Below are positions 50,773 through 60,493 of a stretch of 64,000 nucleotides of DNA, piece after piece. The stretch comes from Gammaproteobacteria bacterium 45_16_T64 (GTDB lineage: Bacteria > Pseudomonadota > Gammaproteobacteria > Pseudomonadales > Ketobacteraceae), in NCBI GenBank assembly GCA_002162955.1, contig MABD01000019.1:1-64000 (forward strand). Direction: 5' to 3'. The notes under the pieces are model-generated. The model was not told the origin of the DNA, searched no databases, and was given only the letters and a program-made list of their open reading frames with translations. Numbering within the stretch: position 1 is the stretch's first letter; every line of letters begins with the position of its first letter. A program made the translations under genes and the position numbers.

Positions 50773-51555
50773 GTGCAAACTGACGAAAATCCCTATAAAA
50801 CCCCCGAATCTTATGACGCCCTACAAACCCCTAGCAGCTCAACGCTATACCCCCCAAGAACTGTAGGAGCAGGACGCGGCATCTCGTGGTTGGGAGAAGG
50901 CTACACTTTATATCGAAAGTCACCGTTAGCCTGGCTGGGGCTCACCATCATATGGTTAGTCCTGATGGGGATGTCCTGGATGATCCCTTTAGCCAATAAC
51001 TTAGTACAACCCTTGTTACTTGCGGGTATTGCCACGGCGTGTCTACGCTTAGACACCGCCCATCATTTCAGCATGGAAGATCTATTCGTCGGATTTAAAC
51101 AACAAACAGGCTCTCTTGTATTAGTTGGTGCTATTAGTGTCAGTGCTTCGCTGGTCATTATTATTGCAGCATTCCTAATGGGGTTAAGCTCTGTATTATC
51201 GATGGCCGAGATGTCCAAAGAAGCCATTGCCGGTGGTGCCGCTGAAGGCGCAATTTTAACCCTGCTGACCCTGCTATTGGTAGCCGTCACCATCATGACA
51301 CCACTCGCCATGGCGATGTGGTTTTCGCCACTGCTCATTATTTTTCACAAAGTGCCTGCATTAGAAGCCATGAAGCTAAGCTTTAATGCCTGCCTGTACA
51401 ATATGATTCCTTTTCTTTTCTATGCCCTTGCTGCGATTCCACTGCTGATTCTGGCCGCTATTCCTGCATTTCTGGGGTACCTCATCCTAATCCCCGTGCT
51501 TTTTGCATCAATATATACAAGCTACAAGGACATATTTCTCAGAGAAGGGAGTTAA
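50773..51555 (+). CDS. BPSS1780-family membrane protein (GTG start)
   Basis: Integral membrane protein with a hydrophilic, Pro-rich N-terminus of about 45 residues, then about 5-6 membrane helices. The pattern GRGISWLGEGYTLYRKSPLAWLG, repeated in part near the C-terminus, is that of the BPSS1780 family. No function is known. I start at GTG 50773, which has AAGGAAG 5 nt upstream and the start VQTDENPYKTP; ATG 50719 is an alternative. About 260 aa. No operon partner. Confidence 0.75.
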   Translation: MQTDENPYKTPESYDALQTPSSSTLYPPRTVGAGRGISWLGEGYTLYRKSPLAWLGLTIIWLVLMGMSWMIPLANNLVQPLLLAGIATACLRLDTAHHFSMEDLFVGFKQQTGSLVLVGAISVSASLVIIIAAFLMGLSSVLSMAEMSKEAIAGGAAEGAILTLLTLLLVAVTIMTPLAMAMWFSPLLIIFHKVPALEAMKLSFNACLYNMIPFLFYALAAIPLLILAAIPAFLGYLILIPVLFASIYTSYKDIFLREGS

Positions 51556-51716
51556 ACAAACATATTTAGGCTATCGAACCGTCGAAAGCCTAAAAACCCT
51601 ACATTTTCTTTGCGTCAATCCTGTCTTTTACAAAAGTCCTACAAATATTCACCGATATTTCACTCGAACACAGTACAATTGCGTTCAGTTGCCTGACTAA
51701 TATTTGACCACAAAAC

Positions 51717-52409
51717 ATGACTCCATTTTCACAACAGACCAAACGTACCAGAACGTTAACCCTGCTCACGCTATTGCTGCTTGCCATCTCGCCAATCAAG
51801 CAGGCCTTTGCTGGTGAGCACGATCATCTATTCAAAGCTGCCGCCCTCAACCATGGCGTTAGCGAAACGGTCTTACGTAGTATTTGTGAAATCGAATCGC
51901 AGCATAACCCCTGGGCATTTAACGTGAATGGCGAAGGGTTCCAACCAGAAAACTTACGCCAAGCCGTCACACAAATAGAAAACATTCAATCGCGCCCCTG
52001 GCTCTTAAAAGTCTATTTTGGTAAAGGGCCCGCTACCCGGATATTTTATAAAAGCAAAAGACATGCAACCCAAGCATTAAACGATATCAAACAAGATGCC
52101 AAACAATGGGGGTTCACTGCGCCCCAAAATACGAGTATACGAAAACTCGATACTCGTAGTACTGATATCGGCTACATGCAAATAAACTGGCTTTTTCATG
52201 GCAGGCATTTTGACAGCCTTACTCACCTCTATGAGCCAGCCACCAATATTGACTATGCTGCACGGTACTTAAAAAAGCTCATCCGACGCCATGGTAGCAT
52301 GGCTAAAGCAGTGGCCTTCTACCACAGTAGCACCCAACGTTATCAGGCCATCTACCTGAATAACTTTTGGCCCGTGTATCAAAAACACATCCTTCTGGCG
52401 AGACGTTAA
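51717..52409 (+). CDS. Lytic transglycosylase-like (SLT domain) exported protein
   Basis: 230-aa exported protein (signal peptide cut near AFA-G). The SLT-type lysozyme-like domain has catalytic Glu in ICEIESQHNPWAFN, then GYMQINW and AARYLKKLIRRHG with AVAFYH. These motifs fit soluble lytic transglycosylases that cut peptidoglycan. The insert between the catalytic Glu and the GYMQ motif is longer than usual (about 85 residues, with YKSKRHATQALND). Small SLT proteins serve in machine assembly such as pili or secretion; which applies here is unknown. Confidence 0.82.
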   Translation: MTPFSQQTKRTRTLTLLTLLLLAISPIKQAFAGEHDHLFKAAALNHGVSETVLRSICEIESQHNPWAFNVNGEGFQPENLRQAVTQIENIQSRPWLLKVYFGKGPATRIFYKSKRHATQALNDIKQDAKQWGFTAPQNTSIRKLDTRSTDIGYMQINWLFHGRHFDSLTHLYEPATNIDYAARYLKKLIRRHGSMAKAVAFYHSSTQRYQAIYLNNFWPVYQKHILLARR

Positions 52410-52484
52410 CTTGCGCTGTCACTTGCCTTGCGTTTGATTTCCTGTTGTAGTTTTATGACTTAAAGCAACCTTCGTATAGCGCCT

Positions 52485-53489
52485 ATGCCTCCAGTACTCG
52501 CCGTGTCCATCGAATACTCCCGCGTACTTGCCAATGTTATCGGCATCACGGACAGTGAGTTACCGGCATTATTGGCCGGCACTTCTATTTCTCCTGCTAA
52601 ATTCAAAGTACACGAAGGGTATATTGATTGGCACGATCAACACCGCATAATAAAGAACGCGCTGTCTATCTTTAACCAAGAAGGTCTTGGGGTTGTTGCA
52701 GGCCAATTCTATCCACTGGCCAGCCATGGTGCGATGGGCAGTGCCGCTATGTCAGCGCCGAATCTTAAAGAAGCACTCGCGATGTTTATGCGATACTCAC
52801 GTGTTCGCGCCCAATTCACACAGCTATCGAGTACCCAAAAGGACGGTAATTTCATCCTCACCCATGAGTTACTGGTAGAACATGATAGTGTCGGCCAGTT
52901 CCTCATAGAGGCATTACTTATATCCGCAAAATTATCCATAGATTTTCTTGTGGGCCGCCCCATCAACAACGCAAAAGTACTGGTGAATTTTCCGAAGCCG
53001 TCCTATAACGAGCTAATGGAAGACATTCTGAAGTGCCCGGTCTATTACGAGCAGCCAGAAATAGAATTCATTCTACCCATTGAATACTTAAGCTTACCTG
53101 TCGCAACTCGTAATAAAACCAACAAGGAGTTAGCAGAACAACAATGCCAAACACTGGAACAACAATTTGAACCGACCACAACAGTTTCGGAACATGTCAT
53201 TGAACTTCTTCGTCAACTACCCGGCCGCCAGCTGACCCAAGCCCAGATGGCTCAATTACTTAATATGTCCTCTCGAACACTACTGCGCCGGCTCAAAGAA
53301 GAAGGTGTGGGATACCAAGCCTTACATGATGCTGAACAAAAAAAACTCGCATTACATTACCTCAACCAACCGAACATCACTTTGGAATTAATCTCAGAAT
53401 CAATGGGTTATCACGACCCATCAAGCTTTCGTCGTGCCTTTAAACGCTGGTTTGGCACCCCTCCATCAGAATATAAACGCACTCAGTAA
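52485..53489 (+). CDS. AraC-family transcriptional regulator
   Basis: 334-aa regulator. The N-terminal half (about 15-200) resembles the arabinose-binding-like domain found in OruR/ArgR-like AraC proteins (GQFYPLASHGAMGSAAMSAPNLKEA). The C-terminal AraC HTH pair (about 235-334) has MAQLLNMSSRTLLRRLKEEG and MGYHDPSSFRRAFKRWFG. It lies 140 bp upstream of the desaturase gene in the same direction, and related regulators often act on the adjacent gene. The effector is unknown. Confidence 0.88.
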   Translation: MPPVLAVSIEYSRVLANVIGITDSELPALLAGTSISPAKFKVHEGYIDWHDQHRIIKNALSIFNQEGLGVVAGQFYPLASHGAMGSAAMSAPNLKEALAMFMRYSRVRAQFTQLSSTQKDGNFILTHELLVEHDSVGQFLIEALLISAKLSIDFLVGRPINNAKVLVNFPKPSYNELMEDILKCPVYYEQPEIEFILPIEYLSLPVATRNKTNKELAEQQCQTLEQQFEPTTTVSEHVIELLRQLPGRQLTQAQMAQLLNMSSRTLLRRLKEEGVGYQALHDAEQKKLALHYLNQPNITLELISESMGYHDPSSFRRAFKRWFGTPPSEYKRTQ

Positions 53490-53629
53490 CAACCTATTCT
53501 TTGCAGTACATTCACTCTGGCGAAAAATGTCCCCCTCCGGTCACAATATCACCTCACATCATTAAGCAAGTTCTGCCATTCTAAATGCTCCTTCCGTCTT
53601 CTTGCGGGTTTTTAATCAAGGAAAAAATA

Positions 53630-54505
53630 ATGTCAGAGAACGCAAAGCACTTATTAATAAATGACGCGAGCCAGTTTAAGGCCCTCAAAAAGAAACCGCT
53701 TATCGCTTGGCCAACCGTATTGCTACAGTTTTCCGCACAAGCAACAATAATTGGCACCTGGATTTTATGTCTATCAGGGGACCTATCAATATGGCTAGGG
53801 TGCCTTGTTAATGTGCTCGCGTATTATGTGCTTTTCACTCCAGCTCACGAAGCCATGCATAATTCAATATCATCTAAGAATTGGGTTAACAGCGCCAGTT
53901 TATTTATACTCATGCAAACCGTTGTTCCTGGAAGTACCGGAAAATTTTTAGGTCTAATGCATATGCAACACCACCGGTTTACCAACGACACACTAGACCC
54001 TGACCACCAACTCGTTGCCAACCCTGCTAACATTTTCTTTCTGTGGTTTTTTTGGGACTTTCGCTATATATCTGTATACTTGAAAAACCACAAAAGTTAC
54101 ACAAACTACAGTCTCGTACGGTTATTTCTAGAGGTTGTTTGTGGTTTCTCACTCATGGGGATTGTCGCCTATTTTCTGCCGATAGAAGTATTGCTGCTGT
54201 GGTTTATTCCTTCCCGTATAATGATCTGGTTAATTTGCCTAGTATTCATGTACCTCCCACACATGCCCCACACAACAACCCATAAAGAAAACCCTTATCA
54301 AGCGACACTCATCAGAAAAGGTTGGGAGTGGTTATTAACGCCACTTATGATGTATCAAAATTTTCACCTGGTTCATCACTTGTACCCTACAATTCCGTTT
54401 TATCGATACAAAAAAGCCTGGCAAGCACGACAACAATTTCATGAAGAGCAAAACCCGTCGACTGTCTCTGCTTTTCAGCTAATACCAACACGGAGCGGCC
54501 ACTAG
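53630..54505 (+). CDS. Fatty acid desaturase family membrane protein
   Basis: Di-iron membrane oxygenase family. Three His boxes: HEAMH (about 76-80), HMQHH (about 112-116) and HLVHH (about 247-251), among about four membrane helices. This fits the FA_desaturase superfamily, which includes lipid desaturases and carotenoid hydroxylases or ketolases; the substrate cannot be told. I start at ATG 53630 (MSENAKHLL), after AAGGAAAAAA, giving 291 aa. Upstream codons in frame are not convincing. Likely controlled by the AraC regulator in front. Confidence 0.85.
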   Translation: MSENAKHLLINDASQFKALKKKPLIAWPTVLLQFSAQATIIGTWILCLSGDLSIWLGCLVNVLAYYVLFTPAHEAMHNSISSKNWVNSASLFILMQTVVPGSTGKFLGLMHMQHHRFTNDTLDPDHQLVANPANIFFLWFFWDFRYISVYLKNHKSYTNYSLVRLFLEVVCGFSLMGIVAYFLPIEVLLLWFIPSRIMIWLICLVFMYLPHMPHTTTHKENPYQATLIRKGWEWLLTPLMMYQNFHLVHHLYPTIPFYRYKKAWQARQQFHEEQNPSTVSAFQLIPTRSGH

Positions 54506-54583
54506 AAAAAATCGAAAAAAATACTGCGCCATTAGCCCAAGTCTAACGGCTCGGCATTTGCTTGGAAAATAAAAGTCATATGG

Positions 54584-55489
54584 CTAGGAATCCACTTCCA
54601 CGCGATTCCTTCCTGATTTCTTCGCTCGGTATACCGCAGCATCAGCTCGGCTTAATAACTCCGTAAAGGATTCACCCGACAATTGAAGCTGAGCGACACC
54701 AATACTCACCGTCACGTCTATTTCTGATGGCCGCAACGCAGCAATAGCATCCACCAATCGTTGAGCTTTATTCGCCGCTGACATCAAATCACAATGATCG
54801 AAAAATATGACAAATTCTTCGCCACCAAAACGCGACACAATATCTTCAACGCGGGAATCCTGACCTAATACAGTGGCAATAGCACTGAGGACATTATCGC
54901 CTTTTACGTGACCGTGCTGATCATTTATACGTTTAAAATGATCCACATCGAGCATCAACAAACTAATGGCATACTTATGCCGTAATGCCCTTGCCACTTT
55001 GCTGTGAGCAGCATCAAGAAGGTAATGTCGATTGTATAAACCCGTCAATTGATCACGCAAAGCAAGATCCTTTAACTGGTCACTTTGTTGTTTTAATGTT
55101 AGGTGTGTTTTGACGCGGGCAGCAACAATAGCAGGACGAATAGGCTTCGTAATATAATCAACAGCCCCCAATGCGAGCCCTTTCTCTTCATCATCATCAT
55201 CATCCATTGCAGTCACAAAAATAACAGGAATATCCTGCGTTAGTATATCCGCTTTTAGTTTACGACAGACCTCATAACCATCCATTCCTGGCATAACGAT
55301 ATCCAACAATATTAAATCAATACCTACATGCGTTTTCGCCAATTCAAGGCATCGCTCTCCATCGGTCGCCACTTTAAGATGGCCAATATCTTTTAAACAC
55401 GCTGCAAGGACTTGAATATTTGCAGGTGCATCATCAACAATTAATACGACAGGATCATCCCGCATTTGACACATTCTCACGACCTTCAT
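54584..55489 (-). CDS. Response regulator with GGDEF diguanylate cyclase
   Basis: 301-aa REC-GGDEF protein, like WspR or PleD. REC phospho-acceptor Asp63 is in LLDIVMPGMDG. The GGDEF domain has the active-site GGEEF (222-226) and an inhibitory I-site RVED (213-216) five residues before it. It is therefore an active, product-inhibited maker of c-di-GMP (activity inferred). There is no DNA-binding domain. It overlaps the end of the hybrid kinase gene by 35 bp, so the kinase is the likely phosphodonor. Start ATG 55489 or a later one (55474 or 55465). Confidence 0.92.
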   Translation of the reverse strand: MKVVRMCQMRDDPVVLIVDDAPANIQVLAACLKDIGHLKVATDGERCLELAKTHVGIDLILLDIVMPGMDGYEVCRKLKADILTQDIPVIFVTAMDDDDDEEKGLALGAVDYITKPIRPAIVAARVKTHLTLKQQSDQLKDLALRDQLTGLYNRHYLLDAAHSKVARALRHKYAISLLMLDVDHFKRINDQHGHVKGDNVLSAIATVLGQDSRVEDIVSRFGGEEFVIFFDHCDLMSAANKAQRLVDAIAALRPSEIDVTVSIGVAQLQLSGESFTELLSRADAAVYRAKKSGRNRVEVDS

Positions 55490-58400
55490 TCTGCGTCAAA
55501 CGAGAAGTTTCTTCCACAATCGCCACAAGGTCCCTGACAGATTGCGCTGCGCGATCCAATTCAAACTGATCAAGTTGTTCCAGCAATTCAGCCACGGCAA
55601 CTTCCACTGTCGACCTCAAGGACAATTGTTTGAGCGGCACCAAACTTTCTTCATCAATAAAATCACCTAATTCAATGCGAACCAACAAGTCGTTTAAAAT
55701 AGCGATCAGATCTCCTCCCGAAAATTCTGCCCCTGATTCATCTCCCACACTCTCTCCATGCCTTTCGGTATATCGAACAAGCAATTCACTAAGCACATCA
55801 TAGGCACTTTCTAATTTTGGTAGCAGAGCATCAATCAGCGCACTATCAGCAAACTTTGCCGCACTTTCTATCTCTCCTGCACACTGCTGAACATCCACGC
55901 CGCTTAGATTCGCTGACACACCTTTAATCGTGTGTGCAACCATACATACGCCTTCAAGGTCATTGCGTTGATAACATATATTGATCTCTGCCAACTGATT
56001 AGGCATATCATTCACATAGAGAGAAATCAACTTATCCATCATCGACTCGCGCCCACCCAAACGCTTAAGTGCTGCATCTTGATTCCACGCGGCGGAGCTA
56101 TCTTTCGTAGCAACCACATCGATCTTATCCTCTACACCAACACGTTCTATTTTTTGCTCCGCATCTTCGCCAACCCACTTCAACAACATCGCTTCAAGAT
56201 CATTAGGCTCCAATGGTTTGCTTAAGTAATCATTCATGCCAGCATCCAGGCATTTTTGTTTATCACCGACCATGGCATTGCCTGTCATCGCAATGATGAT
56301 AATATTCTGATTACAATAGCCAGCCTTTCCTGCTCGTATTAATTTTGTCGCTTCGTAACCATCCATTTCAGGCATCTGACAATCCATCATCACAAGATCA
56401 TAAGGATTCTCCTCCGATGCTTCTCCCAAATAACCCAGCGCTTCTTTTCCATCATTAGCGACATCAGCAGTAAGATCAACATCCTCCAACATACCCAGCA
56501 CTACTTCTTGATTAATGGGGTTATCCTCAACCAACAATAAACGAATACCCTCAGGCCAAGAAATATCTTTCCGCTCTTGATCCAAGGTCTGCAAATAGTG
56601 GTGGGTTACCAGCGGTGTCGCATGGTCTAACACCGCCCCTCCATCAGCAACAACCACAAGCGTATCAAATAGATCACTGGTAGTTACAGGTTTAGAGAAG
56701 TAACCGCTAAACCCCAAATCAGAGAAATACTTAGCATCACCTCGATGCCCCATTGACGTCATCATAACTAACTTTAAGTCCTTTAATGACGGGTCTGACT
56801 TTATGGCCCGTCCTAATTCCGCCCCATTCATATTGGGCATTTGCATATCCAGAAAAGCCACATCGAATGCTGAACCACTGGACCCGAGATCCCTCGCTCT
56901 CTCCCGTAGCAAGGTCAACGCTGATTCTCCGCCAGAAACGTCCTCAACAGAAGCTCCCCAGTGTTCCAATTGCCCTCGCATTACGACACGATTGGTCTCA
57001 TTATCATCAACAATCAATAATTGTAAATTTTTCGTATCTACAATTGGCAGTATTTTTTTCGATTGATCACTTTTCTTTAGTAGTAAGATAAACTCGAAGC
57101 AAGATCCTTCTCCAATTTCAGATGCGACGCTAACACATCCTCCCATCAATTCGCATAACTGCTTAACAATAGATAAACCAAGTCCAGTGCCACCATACTT
57201 GCGCGTTGTTGACGCATCAACCTGAGTAAACGCATCAAACAGATGTACTCGTTTATGTTCGGGAATACCAATACCGGTATCACGTACGGTACAACTAAAA
57301 ACCAACTCACCCCCACCCACTTCACGCACATTTGCACGCACCATGATTTCACCACTCTGGGTGAACTTAATCGAATTCCCGACTAGATTTACAAGAATTT
57401 GCCTAATCCTACCTGGATCACCTCGCACCTTTGACAATTCGACGTTTGTCACGTCCAGTATTAATTCTACACCTTTTTCTTCAACCCTTAACGCCATTGA
57501 TTCTGCGAACTCATCTAACAATGTACGCAAATCGAAATCCAATTCCTCCAGCTCTAATTTTCCTGCATCCACCTTGGAGAAGTCCAATATATCATTAATT
57601 ACTGTAAGTAACGCACGAGCACTAGTTTGGGCGACCGTTGCTTTGTGATGTTGATCCTTATCTAACGCAGAGTTAAGTAGAAGGCCTAGCATACCAAGCA
57701 CGCCATTCATCGGCGTCCTAATTTCATGACTCATACTGGCCAAAAATTCGCCTTTAGCCAATGTCGCAGCTTCCGCTCCCTCCTTCGCTTTTATTAAAGC
57801 AAATTCAGCTTTTTTCCGTTCAGTTATGTCACTACTAATGGCAACGTAATTTATTGGTACGCCATCATCCCCGACAAAAGGAACAATCGTTGTGTCAACC
57901 CAAAATATACCACCGTCTTTTCTACGATTTTTTATTTCAGCATTCCAAACATTTCCGTTAGATATTTGGGAATACATGTCTTCCCAAAAATATTCGCTAT
58001 GATATTCAGAATCGAATAGGTTACAATTTTCATGTAGCAGTTCAACTGTCGAATATCCTGACAGCCTACAGAATCGATCATTTACCATAGTGATCGAACC
58101 TTGGGTATCCGTAGTAAAAACAATGGCATGTTGATCAAATGCAAACGACTGCTGCTTCAAGGATTTTAGCGCTAACGTTAATTGTTTGTTGATCTGGGTG
58201 ATTTCTATCGTCCTAATGTCAACGTTATGCTCGAGCGTCTTATTTGCCTCGGCAATTTCATCCCCCATAGAATTAAAAGTGCACATTAAGCTTGAGAACT
58301 CGTCCTTGCCAACAACAGGCAATCGATAATACAGATCTCCACCTTGTAAACGTTTCGCGCCCTTTTCAAGAGTAGCGATAGGCTCAAGCACGCTACGACG

Positions 58401-59294
58401 TAACAACCACCCACCGATAAATAACAGGACTATCAACACGGGCACTATTGCGACGATCAGCTTAAAGCGCAAATCCTGCAACACCATTTCCTGCTGGGAC
58501 TTGCTGTACTGCATAACCAAATCGAAACGGTGCTCACCTAACAATATCGTCTCTTTTTTCTCAAAAACATTATCTCTACGCTGATACTCTCCCGCCATTA
58601 AAAAATCCTGCGACGAGATAACGCCAGCACCGACAATATCAAATCCCTGCCCCAACAATTGTTCCGTTTTTTGCTTCAATAGCCGACCAACGACGGCTTC
58701 CCACTGATAAGACAGCACCACCCATCCTTTCGCTCTTCCCCTTGCAATCACAGGAGCAACGATCCATTGACTCGTAGTAACGTCTAATTCCAGCGCAGGA
58801 AGGTAGCCGTCTTCACCGGGAGCCCCAGAGAATGTAGATTGCAATGGCAACGGACTAAATAACGAGTGGGACTTTATGGATTCAGCTAACAATGACTCTG
58901 AGTGTATTTTTTTGCGCTCGCCATTGATTGTATTAATCGCAAAAATTCGCTGATCGGGATCAATAAGCATTAAATAATTTAGATCAGGATAGGTTGCCGC
59001 GATACGATTGAGCTGACTATTAATCCCTAGGCTATCGCTTCTATCCAGTGCTTTACGAATTGCTGGATCACTAGCAATTACTCGAGCAGCATTTTGAATA
59101 TGGAAGTTCTCCCGGTCAATTGCATCTTGGGTAGCGAACAAATTACTTCGCAGCGCACTATCAATCTGTGCGAACAGCACGTTACGCAACGAATAGTCCG
59201 CCAGCCCACCAGCCACACCGACCAAAATAAGTAGCCCAACACAACTCGCGGTTAATAGCTTGGGACCCAACCTTACAATAGGATTAGTCCACAT
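55455..59294 (-). CDS. Large hybrid sensor histidine kinase (HAMP-PAS-HisKA-REC-REC-HPt)
   Basis: 1279 aa. TM1 (about 15-33), a periplasmic sensing domain (about 35-275), TM2 (about 278-298), HAMP (about 299-352) and PAS with PAC (about 383-493). HisKA has His523, HATPase ends in GGTGLGLSI, and two REC domains carry Asp816 and Asp971. HPt has His1121 in AHTIKGVSANLSG, followed by a helical tail of unknown role. It has all the relay parts needed to pass phosphate to the downstream REC-GGDEF protein. It overlaps both neighbours (11 bp with the binding-protein gene, 35 bp with the cyclase gene), implying a coupled operon. Confidence 0.93.
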   Translation of the reverse strand: MWTNPIVRLGPKLLTASCVGLLILVGVAGGLADYSLRNVLFAQIDSALRSNLFATQDAIDRENFHIQNAARVIASDPAIRKALDRSDSLGINSQLNRIAATYPDLNYLMLIDPDQRIFAINTINGERKKIHSESLLAESIKSHSLFSPLPLQSTFSGAPGEDGYLPALELDVTTSQWIVAPVIARGRAKGWVVLSYQWEAVVGRLLKQKTEQLLGQGFDIVGAGVISSQDFLMAGEYQRRDNVFEKKETILLGEHRFDLVMQYSKSQQEMVLQDLRFKLIVAIVPVLIVLLFIGGWLLRRSVLEPIATLEKGAKRLQGGDLYYRLPVVGKDEFSSLMCTFNSMGDEIAEANKTLEHNVDIRTIEITQINKQLTLALKSLKQQSFAFDQHAIVFTTDTQGSITMVNDRFCRLSGYSTVELLHENCNLFDSEYHSEYFWEDMYSQISNGNVWNAEIKNRRKDGGIFWVDTTIVPFVGDDGVPINYVAISSDITERKKAEFALIKAKEGAEAATLAKGEFLASMSHEIRTPMNGVLGMLGLLLNSALDKDQHHKATVAQTSARALLTVINDILDFSKVDAGKLELEELDFDLRTLLDEFAESMALRVEEKGVELILDVTNVELSKVRGDPGRIRQILVNLVGNSIKFTQSGEIMVRANVREVGGGELVFSCTVRDTGIGIPEHKRVHLFDAFTQVDASTTRKYGGTGLGLSIVKQLCELMGGCVSVASEIGEGSCFEFILLLKKSDQSKKILPIVDTKNLQLLIVDDNETNRVVMRGQLEHWGASVEDVSGGESALTLLRERARDLGSSGSAFDVAFLDMQMPNMNGAELGRAIKSDPSLKDLKLVMMTSMGHRGDAKYFSDLGFSGYFSKPVTTSDLFDTLVVVADGGAVLDHATPLVTHHYLQTLDQERKDISWPEGIRLLLVEDNPINQEVVLGMLEDVDLTADVANDGKEALGYLGEASEENPYDLVMMDCQMPEMDGYEATKLIRAGKAGYCNQNIIIIAMTGNAMVGDKQKCLDAGMNDYLSKPLEPNDLEAMLLKWVGEDAEQKIERVGVEDKIDVVATKDSSAAWNQDAALKRLGGRESMMDKLISLYVNDMPNQLAEINICYQRNDLEGVCMVAHTIKGVSANLSGVDVQQCAGEIESAAKFADSALIDALLPKLESAYDVLSELLVRYTERHGESVGDESGAEFSGGDLIAILNDLLVRIELGDFIDEESLVPLKQLSLRSTVEVAVAELLEQLDQFELDRAAQSVRDLVAIVEETSRLTQNEGRENVSNAG

Positions 59295-60228
59295 AACTCA
59301 CATTCGCCATATCATTAGGAATAGATATATTAAGTGCCTCAATTGATTTTCGATTCACCAATATCAGCGGCGTTTCCATCACACTGGAGGCAAGATCTGA
59401 CGGCCGGGCCTTACCACTAAGAATTGACGCGGCCAGCCTCCCCGAAATTTCCCCCAAAACTCTAAAATCAGCAACTGGCCCAAAACTAGACCCCAGCTCG
59501 ATACCTTTCTTATTAGAACTCATTATGGGCATATTGAGTTTATTCCCCACCTTAATTAATCGTCGCTCTCCACCTCCCTGCATTAACGTATCGGTGGTCG
59601 TAATAAACACATCCGTTTTTCCTTTATGTGATAACGCCACACGCTCCACCTCATCTAACGTCGAAACTTCAACATCAATAACGTCAATGCCATCCCGGCC
59701 AAGTAATCGCTTTAGGTTTACCGCCTGTAATTTCGAGTTAGGCTCTCCAGAGCGATGAAAAACACTGGCTCGCTTCGCATTCGGCAACAACGTTCTTAAT
59801 AACTTAACGAAGTTATGCTGTGGTACAAAATTACTTGTGCCCACCAGGTTATTACCTGAATAATCATAAGATTCGATCAACCCGGAATCTGCGGGATACG
59901 TTACAATGGAAAATACGATCGGTATCGAAGGCGGTAAGTCGTTCTTAATGATGACAGTACCTGGTGTTGTCAATGAATAAACGAGATCTACTTTTAGGTT
60001 CTTGAATTCCTCAGCGATTCGATGCTGCTTATCTTTGTCTGCCCCAGAGGACCGGCGAATCAACGTAATATTTTTCCCTTCAATAAAACCGCCTAGCGCA
60101 AGCCCTTTAATAAACCCTTCTACACTAGTCGGGTACTCATTCCATGTGGATATCCCCACTGTTTTGGTATCAGCCCAAACACAACTCGCGACGAGCCAAA
60201 GCAGGATACTCATCCAGATCCTAACCAT
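59284..60228 (-). CDS. ABC-transporter-type periplasmic binding protein (ABC_sub_bind)
   Basis: 314-aa exported solute-binding protein of the ABC_sub_bind/TrpX-like family. Signal peptide cut near VWA-D. The family opening GISTWNEYPTSVEGFIKGL and the central PIVFSIVTYPADSGLI are clear. No permease or ATPase gene accompanies it, unlike a transport operon; it instead overlaps the start of a hybrid histidine kinase. It is therefore more likely a sensory ligand-binding partner, an inference from context. The ligand is unknown. Confidence 0.85.
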   Translation of the reverse strand: MVRIWMSILLWLVASCVWADTKTVGISTWNEYPTSVEGFIKGLALGGFIEGKNITLIRRSSGADKDKQHRIAEEFKNLKVDLVYSLTTPGTVIIKNDLPPSIPIVFSIVTYPADSGLIESYDYSGNNLVGTSNFVPQHNFVKLLRTLLPNAKRASVFHRSGEPNSKLQAVNLKRLLGRDGIDVIDVEVSTLDEVERVALSHKGKTDVFITTTDTLMQGGGERRLIKVGNKLNMPIMSSNKKGIELGSSFGPVADFRVLGEISGRLAASILSGKARPSDLASSVMETPLILVNRKSIEALNISIPNDMANVSYVD

Positions 60229-60493
60229 TCGTTATAACCTTTCGAATTTATATGCAGACACAAGGTGACCCACTTACCTCAGTACATCAATAAGGTTAGT
60301 CGATGAGGGGGTTCTTGCCAGCACCTTAACTGGCTTCAAACCCTATTCCACTTCCCATTGTGTTTATCTACTCCATTCAAATGCTTAGGTTTGTTGCCTA
60401 GATCCACAGTGGTACAGTTTGAGGCCCTTTGATAACATCCCAGAGCAATAATCAACCTATCCCAAACAAGCCCAACATTTAACCTAGGATGCC

